DNA of 64,000 nucleotides. It comes from JAMXLO01 sp035569235. Its GTDB lineage: Bacteria; Pseudomonadota; Alphaproteobacteria; Acetobacterales; Acetobacteraceae. The stretch is taken from assembly GCA_035569235.1 (NCBI GenBank), contig DATMND010000003.1:5218-69217 (forward strand), in the 5' to 3' direction. Position 1 is the first letter of the stretch. Each line of letters starts with the position of its first letter. The translations under genes and the position numbers were made by a program. Below the pieces are notes generated by a model. The model searched no databases. It was not told the origin of the DNA and saw only the letters and a list, made by a program, of their open reading frames with translations. Shown here in pieces: positions 17,970-26,284 of this stretch.

Positions 17970-17983
17970 TTGACCCAGGTCAA
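17970..17983 (+). promoter_or_regulatory. FNR-type box upstream of a disrupted gene
   Basis: TTGACCCAGGTCAA is a perfect palindrome of the form TTGAC-N4-GTCAA, a common variant of the FNR/Anr/Dnr site. It lies 62 bases upstream of an ATG (18039) that has a strong AGGAG. This is the right geometry for an activator at about -41.5 and suggests oxygen- or NO-responsive expression of the gene that used to follow. Confidence 0.55.
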
Positions 17984-18038
17984 TGTGCCTTCCCCGCAAG
18001 TCGGCATCATCGCATTCCGGGAACCGAGAGGAGCACCG

Positions 18039-18094
18039 ATGAAGTCGCAGATCCTGGCCGCGATCGGGGAAACCGACCTACAGCCCGCGGGATC
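18039..18094 (+). pseudogene. Truncated gene start with strong ribosome binding site
   Basis: AGGAG at 18029-18033 precedes ATG 18039 by five bases. The first codons read MKSQILAAIGETDLQPAG, after which the sequence becomes antisense to an IS66 tnpA-like fragment. The original gene therefore survives only as its leader and about 17 codons, although the chimeric frame stays open to 18329. Its identity was not recognised. Confidence 0.5.
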
Positions 18095-18296
18095 CAGCCA
18101 CCATCGCCGCCGACACATCCGGCTCCATGCCTTCGGCCACGATCTTGTGCTTCTGCTCGGCTGTGCAACGACGGCGCTTGCCGCAGGTGCTCAACGCGGT
18201 GCCCAGGCGCCGAGTGATCGTACGATCAGTCGTACGAGCATTCCCCGCCTGCGAAGCGCGCTTTGCCATGCCGTCCTCTTCAATCACCGACGACAT
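18078..18296 (-). mobile_element. IS66-associated TnpA-like fragment
   Basis: The minus strand encodes a 72-residue frame with KRRRCTAEQKHKIVAEGMEP, then DVSAAMVAG, matching the helix-turn-helix of small IS66/IS3-type TnpA proteins (W/CS-x-E-x-K-x-x-IVAES-x-EPG). It ends abruptly at a junction near 18094. With the TnpC fragment at 17870-17943 it marks decayed IS66 material flanking a native leader. Confidence 0.6.
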
Positions 18297-18699
18297 CCGG
18301 CACTAAGCCGCCCCCGCCGAGCAACGTGACGCTCCGAACTCGGTTACGTTGGAGGAGCCCTCGGTAATGTTCAATCCTTTTGGGGTGGGGACAAAGATGC
18401 CGTGTTTGAACTGCGGTTCGGCGAGTGTGACGGAACGGCCAGAGCGCACGCCCCAGGGCTACCGCGGGTCCCGACGCCACGATTGCAGTCGGTAGTTCAA
18501 TGAGCGCACCGCAGGAGTACTGAGCCGGGCCCAGTGCCCTGGCGATGGCATCGAGCCCGTGGCCTTCTGGCGTCTGCGCCAACGGCTGACCAGCCTCGCG
18601 TTCAATGACCAGTGCTGGTAGATTGCCACCAAAATGGCGAGCGGAGAGAAATTCAGCCATACCCAACTCCCATGTGGAAGAGAGCCCTATGGCAAGCAA
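18280..18699 (-). CDS. Doubtful hypothetical protein or remnant
   Basis: An open frame of 139 codons whose middle part (from MAEFLSARHFGGNLPALVIE to about CGALIELPTAIVA) has protein-like composition, while the C-terminal third is arginine-rich and looks like non-coding translation. It overlaps the leader and start of the PLP enzyme gene on the other strand, and its tail overlaps the IS66-like fragment. It may be a remnant. No family was recognised. Confidence 0.2.
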   Translation of the reverse strand: MLAIGLSSTWELGMAEFLSARHFGGNLPALVIEREAGQPLAQTPEGHGLDAIARALGPAQYSCGALIELPTAIVASGPAVALGRALWPFRHTRRTAVQTRHLCPHPKRIEHYRGLLQRNRVRSVTLLGGGGLVPDVVGD

Positions 18700-19969
18700 T
18701 GACTATCATAAGGATCGAATCGCCAATCGTCGGCTGCACCCGGAAACGCTGATGATGGGCTATGGCTACGCGCCAGGCCTCTCCGAAGGTTCGCTCAAGC
18801 CGCCGATTTTTCTCACATCGACCTTCGTCTTCGAGAATGCACAGCAGGGCAAGGATTTCTTCGATCTGACGTCGGGCCGTCGCCAACTGCGTCCAGGCGA
18901 GAAGGCAGGCCTCGTCTATTCGCGTTTCAACAATCCGAATCTTGAAATCCTGGAAGATCGTCTGGCGATCTGGGACCAGGCGGAACAGTCCGCAGTTTTC
19001 GCCAGCGGCATGGCGGCGATCTCCACCACACTTTTTACGTTCCTGCGCCCGGGCGACACGGTTTTGCATAGCCGCCCGCTCTACGGCGGCACGGAGACGT
19101 TGCTGACGAAACAGATGGGCTCGTTCCACATCACCGCCTTCGGCTTCACCGATGGCATCGATGTTGCTGGGATGCGCGTGGTCGCCGAGGCTGCGCGCGC
19201 AAAGGGTCGGGTAGGGCTGATCCTCGTCGAGACTCCTGCCAATCCGACCAACGGCCTGGTTGACCTTGATGCCTGCGTCACGATTGCCGACGAACTGGAA
19301 AAGCGGCAGGGGTTTCGTCCGCCGGTCGTGGTGGATAACACGATGCTTGGCCCCGTTTTCCAGGTGCCGCTGAAGCGTGGCGCGGACCTCTCGCTGTGTT
19401 CGCTGACTAAGTATGTCGGCGGCCATAGCGATCTCGTTGGCGGCAGCATCAGCGGCAAGACTGACCTTGTGAAGCAGGTGATGAGTTGGCGGAGCTCGAT
19501 CGGCACGCAGCTGGACCCAAATTCCTGCTGGATGCTGATGCGCTCGCTCGAGACGCTCGAAATACGCATGACCCGCTCGAACGAGAACGCGGCTGTGGTA
19601 GCAGAATATCTGGCCAACCACCCGAAGGTAGCCAAAGTGCACTATCTCGGCTTCCTGAAGGACGGCCGTGAGAAAGCGGTGTTCGAGCGGCAATGCACCG
19701 CGCCCGGCTCCACTTTCGCGTTCGATGTGAAGGGTGGCGAGAAGGAAGCCTTTGCGCTGCTCGACCACCTTCAGGTAATGAAACTTGCGGTGAGCCTGGG
19801 CGGTACTGAAACGCTGGTCTCGCATCCGGCCTCAATGACGCATTCGGGCGTCGCGCGTAAGTTACGCGAGGAGATTCGCCTGACCGATGCGCTGATTCGC
19901 ATCTCGGTCGGAATCGAGAACGTCGAAGATTTGGTATCCGACCTGGCTCAGGCGCTTGAATACGTCTGA
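18689..19969 (+). CDS. PLP-dependent cystathionine gamma-synthase family protein
   Basis: A trans-sulfuration family PLP enzyme (cystathionine gamma-synthase/lyase or methionine gamma-lyase type) of 426 residues. It has YSRFNNPNLEILEDRLA, the substrate/PLP loop FASGMAAISTTLF, the PLP aspartate region VVVDNTMLGP and the Schiff-base lysine in SLCSLTKYVGGHSD. The C-terminal SLGGTETLVSHPASMTH is the family signature. I start at ATG 18689, preceded by GGAAGAGAG, rather than the longer frame from 18605. It lies alone between degraded DNA and a convergent regulator. Whether it makes cystathionine or degrades methionine cannot be decided. Confidence 0.92.
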   Translation: MASNDYHKDRIANRRLHPETLMMGYGYAPGLSEGSLKPPIFLTSTFVFENAQQGKDFFDLTSGRRQLRPGEKAGLVYSRFNNPNLEILEDRLAIWDQAEQSAVFASGMAAISTTLFTFLRPGDTVLHSRPLYGGTETLLTKQMGSFHITAFGFTDGIDVAGMRVVAEAARAKGRVGLILVETPANPTNGLVDLDACVTIADELEKRQGFRPPVVVDNTMLGPVFQVPLKRGADLSLCSLTKYVGGHSDLVGGSISGKTDLVKQVMSWRSSIGTQLDPNSCWMLMRSLETLEIRMTRSNENAAVVAEYLANHPKVAKVHYLGFLKDGREKAVFERQCTAPGSTFAFDVKGGEKEAFALLDHLQVMKLAVSLGGTETLVSHPASMTHSGVARKLREEIRLTDALIRISVGIENVEDLVSDLAQALEYV

Positions 19970-20026
19970 GTTTGTTTTGCTTTTCCACAGCAGCTACCAT
20001 TCGACCGCAGTTGATCGCCCGCATGA

Positions 20027-20665
20027 TCATCGCCGCGCCTCCACCCGCGCGATGCGATAGACGCAACGCCGTGCGCCGGAGAGCAGATGCTCCTCGCGCC
20101 TGACAGATACATCGGCGCCGAGCGCTGCCTCGAACACTTCCAACTCGGAGCGGCAGAATCCCTGACAGGCCTGGGCCGCGGCGCAGATTGGGCAATGATC
20201 CTCGATCAGCAGAAAGCTGCCATCGCGTTGTCGCTTGGCCTGCGCCATGTAGCCCTCGATGGTCCGCAGCCGGGCCAATGCGCGGACCCGGTCACCGAGA
20301 TCGGCGAGCGGCTCCAGCACTTTGCGGTAGCTTGCCACCATCGTTTCCTGCCGCGCATGGATGAGGCGATCCAGCCCGGTCGTGCCGAAGACCAGGCGGA
20401 TGCCCTCGATCAGGCTGACCGTAAGGTCGCCATGGGTGTCGGGAAACCGCGCATGACCCTTCGCCGTCAACCGCCAAATCCGTTTCGGACGGCCGACTGC
20501 GCCTGACCTGTCTTCGTAGGCCACGAGACCGTCCTGGTGCAGCTTCGCGAGATGTTGTCGCGTGCCAACTTCGGTGATGCCGAGGCCGCGCGCCAGGTCA
20601 TAAGTGCCTGACGGGCCTCGTGACTTGAGCGAATAGAGAACTCTGACGCTGCTGTCCGTGCCCAT
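20027..20665 (-). CDS. Winged-helix regulator with C-terminal cysteine cluster (SufR-like)
   Basis: A 212-residue DNA-binding protein. The N-terminal winged helix (VRVLYSLKSRGPSGTYDLAR, then GTRQHLAKLHQDGLV and GRPKRIW wing) is of the ArsR/DeoR-like SufR type. A C-terminal region carries HCPICAAAQACQGFC, a four-cysteine group suited to an Fe-S cluster or metal. SufR-like proteins sense Fe-S status or oxidants. Divergent from an MFS exporter with a 93-base gap that holds a promoter, so it probably controls that exporter. Ligand is unknown. Confidence 0.78.
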   Translation of the reverse strand: MGTDSSVRVLYSLKSRGPSGTYDLARGLGITEVGTRQHLAKLHQDGLVAYEDRSGAVGRPKRIWRLTAKGHARFPDTHGDLTVSLIEGIRLVFGTTGLDRLIHARQETMVASYRKVLEPLADLGDRVRALARLRTIEGYMAQAKRQRDGSFLLIEDHCPICAAAQACQGFCRSELEVFEAALGADVSVRREEHLLSGARRCVYRIARVEARR

Positions 20666-20701
20666 GCGCTGATTGCCAGTCCAGTGGAATAAGAAAACCT
20701 A

Positions 20702-20730
20702 TTGCTTTCCCAATGTGCATATCATAAAAT
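20702..20730 (+). promoter_or_regulatory. Promoter of the MFS transporter gene
   Basis: TTGCTT (20702-20707) and TAAAAT (20725-20730) are separated by exactly 17 bases, a good sigma-70 match, 29 bases before the start codon. An inverted TTGCT/AGCAA pair overlaps this promoter and could be an operator for the divergent regulator. Confidence 0.55.
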
Positions 20731-20758
20731 AGCAAAAAACTTGTGAAAAGGGGCGCCC

Positions 20759-22177
20759 ATGCGGGAGGACACGGCTGAGCCGGGTTGGCTGGCGCTGCTC
20801 AGGCCCGAATGGGTGCTGGCTCTTGTTGTGCTATTGGGCGGCGTGCTGTTGCACTCGATGAATGTGCTGATCACGGCCACCCTGTTGCCTAGCATCGTCA
20901 TCGACGTCGGCGGGGCCGACCTCATGAGCTGGCCGACGACCGCGTTCCTTGCGGCTTCCATTGTCGCGGCAACTGGTACCGGCATGCTCACCGCCGCGGT
21001 CGGGGCCACACGTGCGTTCTGCGCCGGGGCAGGCATCTACTGCGCCGGCGCCATCTTGTGCGGGTTGGCGCCGTCTATGTCCCAAGTGATCGCCGGTCGC
21101 TTCGTACAGGGTCTTGGAGGCGGATTTCTGTCAGCCCTGGCCTATGTCCTGGTGCGCAATCTGTTTCCCGAGGTGCTTTGGCCGCGCGTGTTCGGGCTTC
21201 TCGCGGGCATTTGGTCCGTTTCGATACTGTGCGGCCCCCTTATCGGCGGCCTGTTTGCAGCCTACGGCTATTGGCGTGGCGCATTCTTTGCAGTCGCGGC
21301 GCTCGGCGGTCTGCTCAGCATCCTCACGCTTCACATTTTGCCGCACGATGCTGTTGGCGGAGACGCAATGACGCCGCAAGCGCCTGTCTTGCGAGCGGCT
21401 CTGATATGTACCGGCATCGCGGTGTTGTCGTCAGCGAGTGTTGTAAGCGGACCCGCCACCAAAAGTGCGCTGATCGTGGTCGCGATCGGGGCAGTTATAC
21501 TCATGCTGCGGATCGATCGCGCTGCGCCGGTTGCGCTCTTGCCGAGCGACGCCTTTTCCATGCACACGGCAACCGGTATGGGGCTATGGATGGTCCTGCT
21601 GCTATCGATCGCCTACAGTCCGCTTGCGATATTCGGGCCGCTGTTCCTGCAAAGATTGCATTCGCTTGATCCGCTGGCTGCCGGATACATGGTTGCCGGA
21701 GCATCGTTGGCATGGACGATCGCCGCAATTGCCGTTGCGTCGCTTTCAGACGGTTGGCCGCGACGGATGATCGTCGCGGGACCTCTGGCAATGGGTCTGG
21801 GACTGCTAGGGATTGGCGTCATGATGGCGCCAGGACCGGTAGTCGCGCTGCTCCCGCCGATCGCACTGATTGGCATCGGCATCGGCGTCTGTTGGGCCTT
21901 CGTCGCACAACACGTCATGAGCGGAGCGAAGAACGGTGAAGAGAACATTGCCGCCTCGTCCGTTGCCACCGTTCAACAGGCTGGCCTGGCGTTCGGTGCA
22001 GCTTCTGCCGGTCTTGTCGCGAACGCTGGCGGACTGTCAGACAGCCTGGCCGACGCCTCCATTCTCCGGGCGGCCTTTTGGGTGCCGACGAGTTTCGTAG
22101 CTGCGCCGCTCGCCGCCTGCGCCATGGGTATCCGGTTGAATGCATTGGCGCGGCGGTCAGAACGGCCTGTCGAATGA
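20759..22177 (+). CDS. MFS drug/proton antiporter (DHA2-like)
   Basis: A 472-residue major facilitator with about 14 hydrophobic segments, resembling the DHA2 multidrug efflux group. The region after TM3-TM4 has VIAGRFVQGLGGGFLSALAY, the family loop with arginine and glycines. It would export small hydrophobic compounds from the cytoplasm using the proton gradient. AAAAGGGG precedes the ATG. Divergently transcribed from a cysteine-cluster regulator, a common exporter/repressor arrangement. Confidence 0.87.
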   Translation: MREDTAEPGWLALLRPEWVLALVVLLGGVLLHSMNVLITATLLPSIVIDVGGADLMSWPTTAFLAASIVAATGTGMLTAAVGATRAFCAGAGIYCAGAILCGLAPSMSQVIAGRFVQGLGGGFLSALAYVLVRNLFPEVLWPRVFGLLAGIWSVSILCGPLIGGLFAAYGYWRGAFFAVAALGGLLSILTLHILPHDAVGGDAMTPQAPVLRAALICTGIAVLSSASVVSGPATKSALIVVAIGAVILMLRIDRAAPVALLPSDAFSMHTATGMGLWMVLLLSIAYSPLAIFGPLFLQRLHSLDPLAAGYMVAGASLAWTIAAIAVASLSDGWPRRMIVAGPLAMGLGLLGIGVMMAPGPVVALLPPIALIGIGIGVCWAFVAQHVMSGAKNGEENIAASSVATVQQAGLAFGAASAGLVANAGGLSDSLADASILRAAFWVPTSFVAAPLAACAMGIRLNALARRSERPVE

Positions 22178-22220
22178 GAGCCGTTGCGGCAGCGGAAGCG
22201 CTTGCGCTCGCCGGCTATGG

Positions 22221-22538
22221 TCATTTTAACTGAATGACGTTCGATGTTTCAGTCTTGGCAGTGTCACGCGAGGCGGCTATGCGCAGCAGTCCTGGTGAGA
22301 CATTCCACTGGCGGCCGTCATCAGCGATGACTGTCACAGTCTTCCTGTTGTATCGTGTGAGCACACCTTCGACCAAGTCGCGTTCTCCAGCTTGAAAACA
22401 GACCCTGTCGCCAATCCCGAACTCAAGCATCCGGGCATGTGCGCGCACCTGTCCAAGGAAGCGAAGACGTTCGACAATCCTATGGTTCAAGTTGATGAGT
22501 TCAGCTTCGCTCAACCTGTCAATATCGATCTGTGTCAT
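22221..22538 (-). CDS. Hypothetical protein, 105 aa, with KOW/Tudor-like stretch
   Basis: A small soluble protein. The N-terminal half is helical (IDIDRLSEAELINLNHRIVE, then RLRFLGQVRAHARM). The second half, FGIGDRVCFQAGERDLVEGV with LTRYNRKTVTVIADDGRQWN, has the look of a small beta-barrel of the KOW or Tudor kind. Its start lies inside the preceding gene (20-nt overlap). It ends a three-gene operon with a zinc metalloprotease-like protein and a DUF2786 protein. No function is assigned. Confidence 0.7.
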   Translation of the reverse strand: MTQIDIDRLSEAELINLNHRIVERLRFLGQVRAHARMLEFGIGDRVCFQAGERDLVEGVLTRYNRKTVTVIADDGRQWNVSPGLLRIAASRDTAKTETSNVIQLK

Positions 22539-23043
22539 TTTGCCACCGTCGCGCGCAAGAAATTGGGATTGCTGATGAGCCTACGAGTGCTCGTCCCATC
22601 GGCTGATCGTCGATGAAAACTGGCTTCGCCTGCATGTCCGCCTCGATGCGTGCCGCACGGAGCGACTGGAATAGCGCACCGGCAGGCACTCGCAGGTAGC
22701 GAGTGAGCAGTTGGGCATACAGTCCCATGAATGTTGGCCCATGGCCATCAGAATGGCCGTCATGCGTGCTGGTCATCGCGTGAGCGATCTCATGCAGCAG
22801 GCACCACGACGGAGTCGATGCGGCCAGGCGGATCGAGAGCCGCGAGGCGTCGCCCACAGTCGAGCGAGCCTGGACAGGAAGAGGCTCGACCTTCGGTGAA
22901 AACCGCAGACCCATTTCAGCCCAAATCGCGTCGACCATGCCCGGTGCTCTGGCGAACTCGATCGCGCTCGAATCCCGCGGTGCGATGAACCGGTCCTCCC
23001 ATGCGTAGACCTTGCTGCGCTGACGATCCCGATCGACCATCAC
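22519..23043 (-). CDS. SprT-like zinc metalloprotease-type protein
   Basis: A 174-residue protein with LLHEIAHAMTSTHDGH, followed by DGHGPTFMGLYAQLL. H84, E85 and H88 form an HExxH zinc site, with H101 of HGPTF as the likely third ligand. This matches SprT/WLM-type minimal metalloproteases, some of which act in DNA-protein crosslink repair or on DNA-associated substrates. Overlaps the DUF2786 gene by 4 nt and the small downstream gene by 20 nt. Substrate is unknown. Confidence 0.72.
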   Translation of the reverse strand: MMVDRDRQRSKVYAWEDRFIAPRDSSAIEFARAPGMVDAIWAEMGLRFSPKVEPLPVQARSTVGDASRLSIRLAASTPSWCLLHEIAHAMTSTHDGHSDGHGPTFMGLYAQLLTRYLRVPAGALFQSLRAARIEADMQAKPVFIDDQPMGRALVGSSAIPISCARRWQNDTDRY

Positions 23044-23801
23044 GACAGCAATGTTCGACCGGTATCGCCGATCGGCCGGCTCAGGTTGACGCGGTCGCCG
23101 GCAGCCAGTCCATGGCGGAAGGCACCGTTTCGCCGCACAAGGTGCAGTCTCCCAGCTGAAACGAGCCGTACCTCGGTGTGTCGGAATGCATCCTCGACGA
23201 CCTGGTGCTTCACCACGATGAGCGCGGTACCGGTCGAACGCTGTGCCGCTACACTGGCGTCGCGCTCCCGATGCATCTCAGTGAGCCGATCCGCGACGCG
23301 TGCAGCCATGCCTTGCTGGAAGCTTTTCGATGCACTGCGAAGACTGACACCCGTCAGCCGAGGATGGGCAGCACGAAACGTCGCCACTTCGGTCCGCATG
23401 GCTCGGTCGATGACTTTGAACAGATAGCTGGCCAGCGTCGTGTCGGCCTCGAAGCCGAAGAACACGTAGCTGGGTGTCACGGCATCCCGCGAGACCCAGA
23501 CTTTGCAATCACAGAATCGGGCGATCGCCGTGACACAGCCATCGATCGGACGTCGCTGCTTGCCGCCGATCGGCACCTCGATCTGGACGCAGGGTTCCTC
23601 GCGAACATCGATCTCGTCCATGGAGAGCGCGTACCGTTCGAGCAGACGGCCGACCATCTCGGCCGCCGCCATGGCCTCCGCCTCGGTGCACCCGTTGGAC
23701 ACGGTCTTATCGACGAGTGCCTTGATCCGAGACTTCACCCGGGTGAGTTCAGTTGTCTGCCTCAAGGTGCTGCGGGTCCCCCGTTGAGCGCCAACTTCCA
23801 T
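23040..23801 (-). CDS. DUF2786 domain protein
   Basis: Residues about 20-65 match the DUF2786 N-terminal helical domain (VKSRIKALVDKTVSNGCTEA, then EAMAAAEMVGRLLERYALSM), followed by the usual partner domain starting near CVTAIARFCDCKVWV. The final 40 residues form an additional basic tail. Biochemical role of the family is unknown; members occur in phage and accessory regions. First gene of the three-gene operon with the metalloprotease-like protein. Confidence 0.75.
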   Translation of the reverse strand: MEVGAQRGTRSTLRQTTELTRVKSRIKALVDKTVSNGCTEAEAMAAAEMVGRLLERYALSMDEIDVREEPCVQIEVPIGGKQRRPIDGCVTAIARFCDCKVWVSRDAVTPSYVFFGFEADTTLASYLFKVIDRAMRTEVATFRAAHPRLTGVSLRSASKSFQQGMAARVADRLTEMHRERDASVAAQRSTGTALIVVKHQVVEDAFRHTEVRLVSAGRLHLVRRNGAFRHGLAAGDRVNLSRPIGDTGRTLLS

Positions 23802-23971
23802 TGGTCTGTCGGGTACCAGAGCACAGTCGGGCCGATTCTGGGAACGGGTGGAAGAGCATAAAATATCACCCGAAAGCAGTGTGTCGCAGGGAGCTGCGCG
23901 GTGATTGACACGTCATGGCACCGCGCCATATTTTCCCGCACCCATCGCGGGCTCGCCAGTGGAGGCTCCCA

Positions 23972-24712
23972 ATGTCAACGCTGGTCTTCGGCCAGCTGAC
24001 CGTCAGTTCCGACCAGCGCGATTTCGATGATAGCATCAGTCGTCAGGCCGCCGTTTCGACCGCTCTGATGTCAGTATTCCGCGGGAATTTCTGCGATGCC
24101 ATCCTGCCAAACCGCAGAATATCGATTTTCGGCAAGCACGACGTAATCTATGATGCTGGCGACGACGAGCGGACATTCTTCTTTCTTCGCAGCGGCTTTG
24201 TGAAACTGGGTTCGATCACATCCAGTGGCCGCGAGGTGATCTACGATGTTCGCAAAGGCGGCGACGTCGTTGGCGAGCTGTGTGTCGCCGAACCCAGGCG
24301 TCCCGATCGCGCCGTTGCTCTGGAACAGACGGAAGCCATTGCTGTCCCATTTGACGATGTCATCGCTATCCTGATGGCAAAGCCGGATCTGGTGGCCCTT
24401 CTGATGAGCGTCTTCTGTAGTGCCCTCCGGGAAGCCTATGAACAAGTGAATATCCTGGCGGTGGACGACACTGTGCATCGCCTGATCAAGGTCTTGATCC
24501 GTCTGGCGCGCAAGATGGGCCGGCAATCAGGTCCGCTGATCGAGATCCCCACATATATTACCCAGGAAGAAATCGCGCAGATGGTCGCAGCACGCCGAGA
24601 AAGGGTTTCGACCGCGCTCAACGCGCTCCGTCGGCAAGGGGTCGTCTCCTACACGATGCGCGGGCATCTTGCGCTGAATATTGGGGACCTTGAGCGTATG
24701 GCCCTGAGTTGA
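23972..24712 (+). CDS. Crp/Fnr family transcriptional regulator
   Basis: A 246-residue regulator with a cyclic-nucleotide-binding-like beta barrel (VIYDAGDDERTFFFLRSGFV, then GDVVGELCVAE) and a C-terminal helix-turn-helix (ITQEEIAQMVAARRERVSTA). ATG 23972 is chosen because GGAGG lies six bases upstream; the frame runs back to 23915. The N-terminal cysteine group of true FNR is absent, and the recognition helix reads RERVST rather than the FNR E-x-x-S-R. It is thus probably not the protein that binds the two FNR boxes in this window. Confidence 0.88.
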   Translation: MSTLVFGQLTVSSDQRDFDDSISRQAAVSTALMSVFRGNFCDAILPNRRISIFGKHDVIYDAGDDERTFFFLRSGFVKLGSITSSGREVIYDVRKGGDVVGELCVAEPRRPDRAVALEQTEAIAVPFDDVIAILMAKPDLVALLMSVFCSALREAYEQVNILAVDDTVHRLIKVLIRLARKMGRQSGPLIEIPTYITQEEIAQMVAARRERVSTALNALRRQGVVSYTMRGHLALNIGDLERMALS

Positions 24713-24879
24713 GGCGCACCTTGGCCCAAATCCCCCGGCCCTTCGATCCCAAATAAAATCGCGGAGTGTTACAAAGGTAACTGACAGTCCGCGACGGACA
24801 TGCGCCGATCCTCGCCAAAGTGCCTGAACCCGCCTCGCTCAATGTGGGTGCGAGAGGGCAGGCGCGATCGGAGGAGCGC

Positions 24880-26199
24880 ATGAAACAAAAAACTCTGATA
24901 GTTGCATCCCTCGGCGGAGCGACCCTGTTTGGAGGCTTCATCGCATTTGCCGCTCCTCCAGCGCAAAAGGGATTCGATGAGGAGATCGTTCGTCACGCGC
25001 AGACGATGCTCGAAGAAGGCAAAAAGACATTCCGCTACGACACATTCGGAAGTGAGGCCTTCTGGGGTGACGCGCTCCAACTGCACAAAGCCATTGCCGG
25101 GGAACAGAATGGCGGCATCGGACCTGGTGTGTCGCCGAAGACGGCGCTCGCCGTCGGCCTCAAGGTGGACTCGGACGCGCTGCCGCCGGCGCTGGTGAGA
25201 CAGATCAAGGCGGGCAAGGTTGACCTGGATGATCCAAAGACGACGATTGCGCTACTCAAGCTGAACGCCGTTGTTGGCGTGACCGCGTTTGCCAACCGGG
25301 ATGGCAGTGTCCGGTCGATGGGGATTCAATGTTCCTTCTGTCACTCGACCGTTGACAACTCGTTTGCACCTGGCATCGGCCATCGGCTGGACGGCTGGGC
25401 AAACCGCGATCTGAACGTCGGTGCGATCGTAGCGCTCGCTCCCAATCTCAAACCCTTCACTGATCTTCTGGGCGTCGATGTTGCAACGGTAAAGAAGGTG
25501 CTGGCGAGCTGGGGGCCCGGACGCTTCGACGCGGAACTGGACAAGGACGGCAAGGCGCTCCGGCCTGACGGGAAACAGGCCGGCACCCTCATCCCGCCCG
25601 CCTTCGGCCTGGCCGGCGTCAATCTGCATACATGGACCGGGTTCGGATCCGTCCCGTACTGGAACGCTTATGTCGGCGCCACGGAAATGCACGGCGCCGG
25701 CACCTTCATCGACGCGCGTTTCAATGACAAGGCCCAGTATCCGGTCGCGGCAAGGACCGGTGCCGGCAACACGCGATCGACGCCGGACAAATTGACGCCG
25801 AAGCTAGCCGCGCTGCACTTCTATCAGCTCTCGATCCCGGCGCCGAAGCCACCCGCCGGATCCTACGATCACGTGGCGTTTGAACGTGGCAAGGCGGTCT
25901 TCAACGGCGCCGGCAGGTGCGCGACCTGCCACATTCCGCCGCTCTATACGGAGCCTGGCTATAATCTCCACTCTCCTGACGAAATCGGCGTCGATTCGTT
26001 CCAGGCCGACCGATCGCCGACGCACATGTATCGCACTGCGCCTCTCGCTGGGCTTTGGACGCATCAGAAGGGCGGCTTCTATCACGATGGCAGGTACGCA
26101 ACCCTGATCGACGTGGTGGACCACTACAACACGCAGCTCAACCTGAACCTCAGCGAGCAGGACAAGAAGGACCTGATCGAGTACCTGAAGGGGATATGA
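24880..26199 (+). CDS. Dihaem cytochrome c, peroxidase-like
   Basis: A periplasmic c-type cytochrome of 439 residues, exported by an N-terminal signal peptide (KTLIVASLGGATLFGGFIAF then AAP). Two haem sites are visible, CSFCH near residue 150 and CATCH near 350. Spacing and C-terminal layout (TAPLAGLWTHQKGGFYHDGR) resemble the MauG/cytochrome c peroxidase superfamily. GAGGAG lies just upstream of ATG 24880; the frame extends to 24820. It could reduce peroxide or pass electrons in the periplasm; the exact reaction is open. Confidence 0.83.
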   Translation: MKQKTLIVASLGGATLFGGFIAFAAPPAQKGFDEEIVRHAQTMLEEGKKTFRYDTFGSEAFWGDALQLHKAIAGEQNGGIGPGVSPKTALAVGLKVDSDALPPALVRQIKAGKVDLDDPKTTIALLKLNAVVGVTAFANRDGSVRSMGIQCSFCHSTVDNSFAPGIGHRLDGWANRDLNVGAIVALAPNLKPFTDLLGVDVATVKKVLASWGPGRFDAELDKDGKALRPDGKQAGTLIPPAFGLAGVNLHTWTGFGSVPYWNAYVGATEMHGAGTFIDARFNDKAQYPVAARTGAGNTRSTPDKLTPKLAALHFYQLSIPAPKPPAGSYDHVAFERGKAVFNGAGRCATCHIPPLYTEPGYNLHSPDEIGVDSFQADRSPTHMYRTAPLAGLWTHQKGGFYHDGRYATLIDVVDHYNTQLNLNLSEQDKKDLIEYLKGI

Positions 26200-26284
26200 A
26201 CCCAGCGTTCGCGCAGCCTCGTTCAGAACAGATCGGGGCTCGCCGCGCCCACTTCAATGCGCCTGGCAGCGCCGGCATCGTTGG

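Noticed and set aside
23972..24712. Assigning the Crp/Fnr protein as the local FNR acting on the two boxes.
   Set aside because: It lacks the N-terminal cysteine set and the E-x-x-S-R recognition pattern of FNR.
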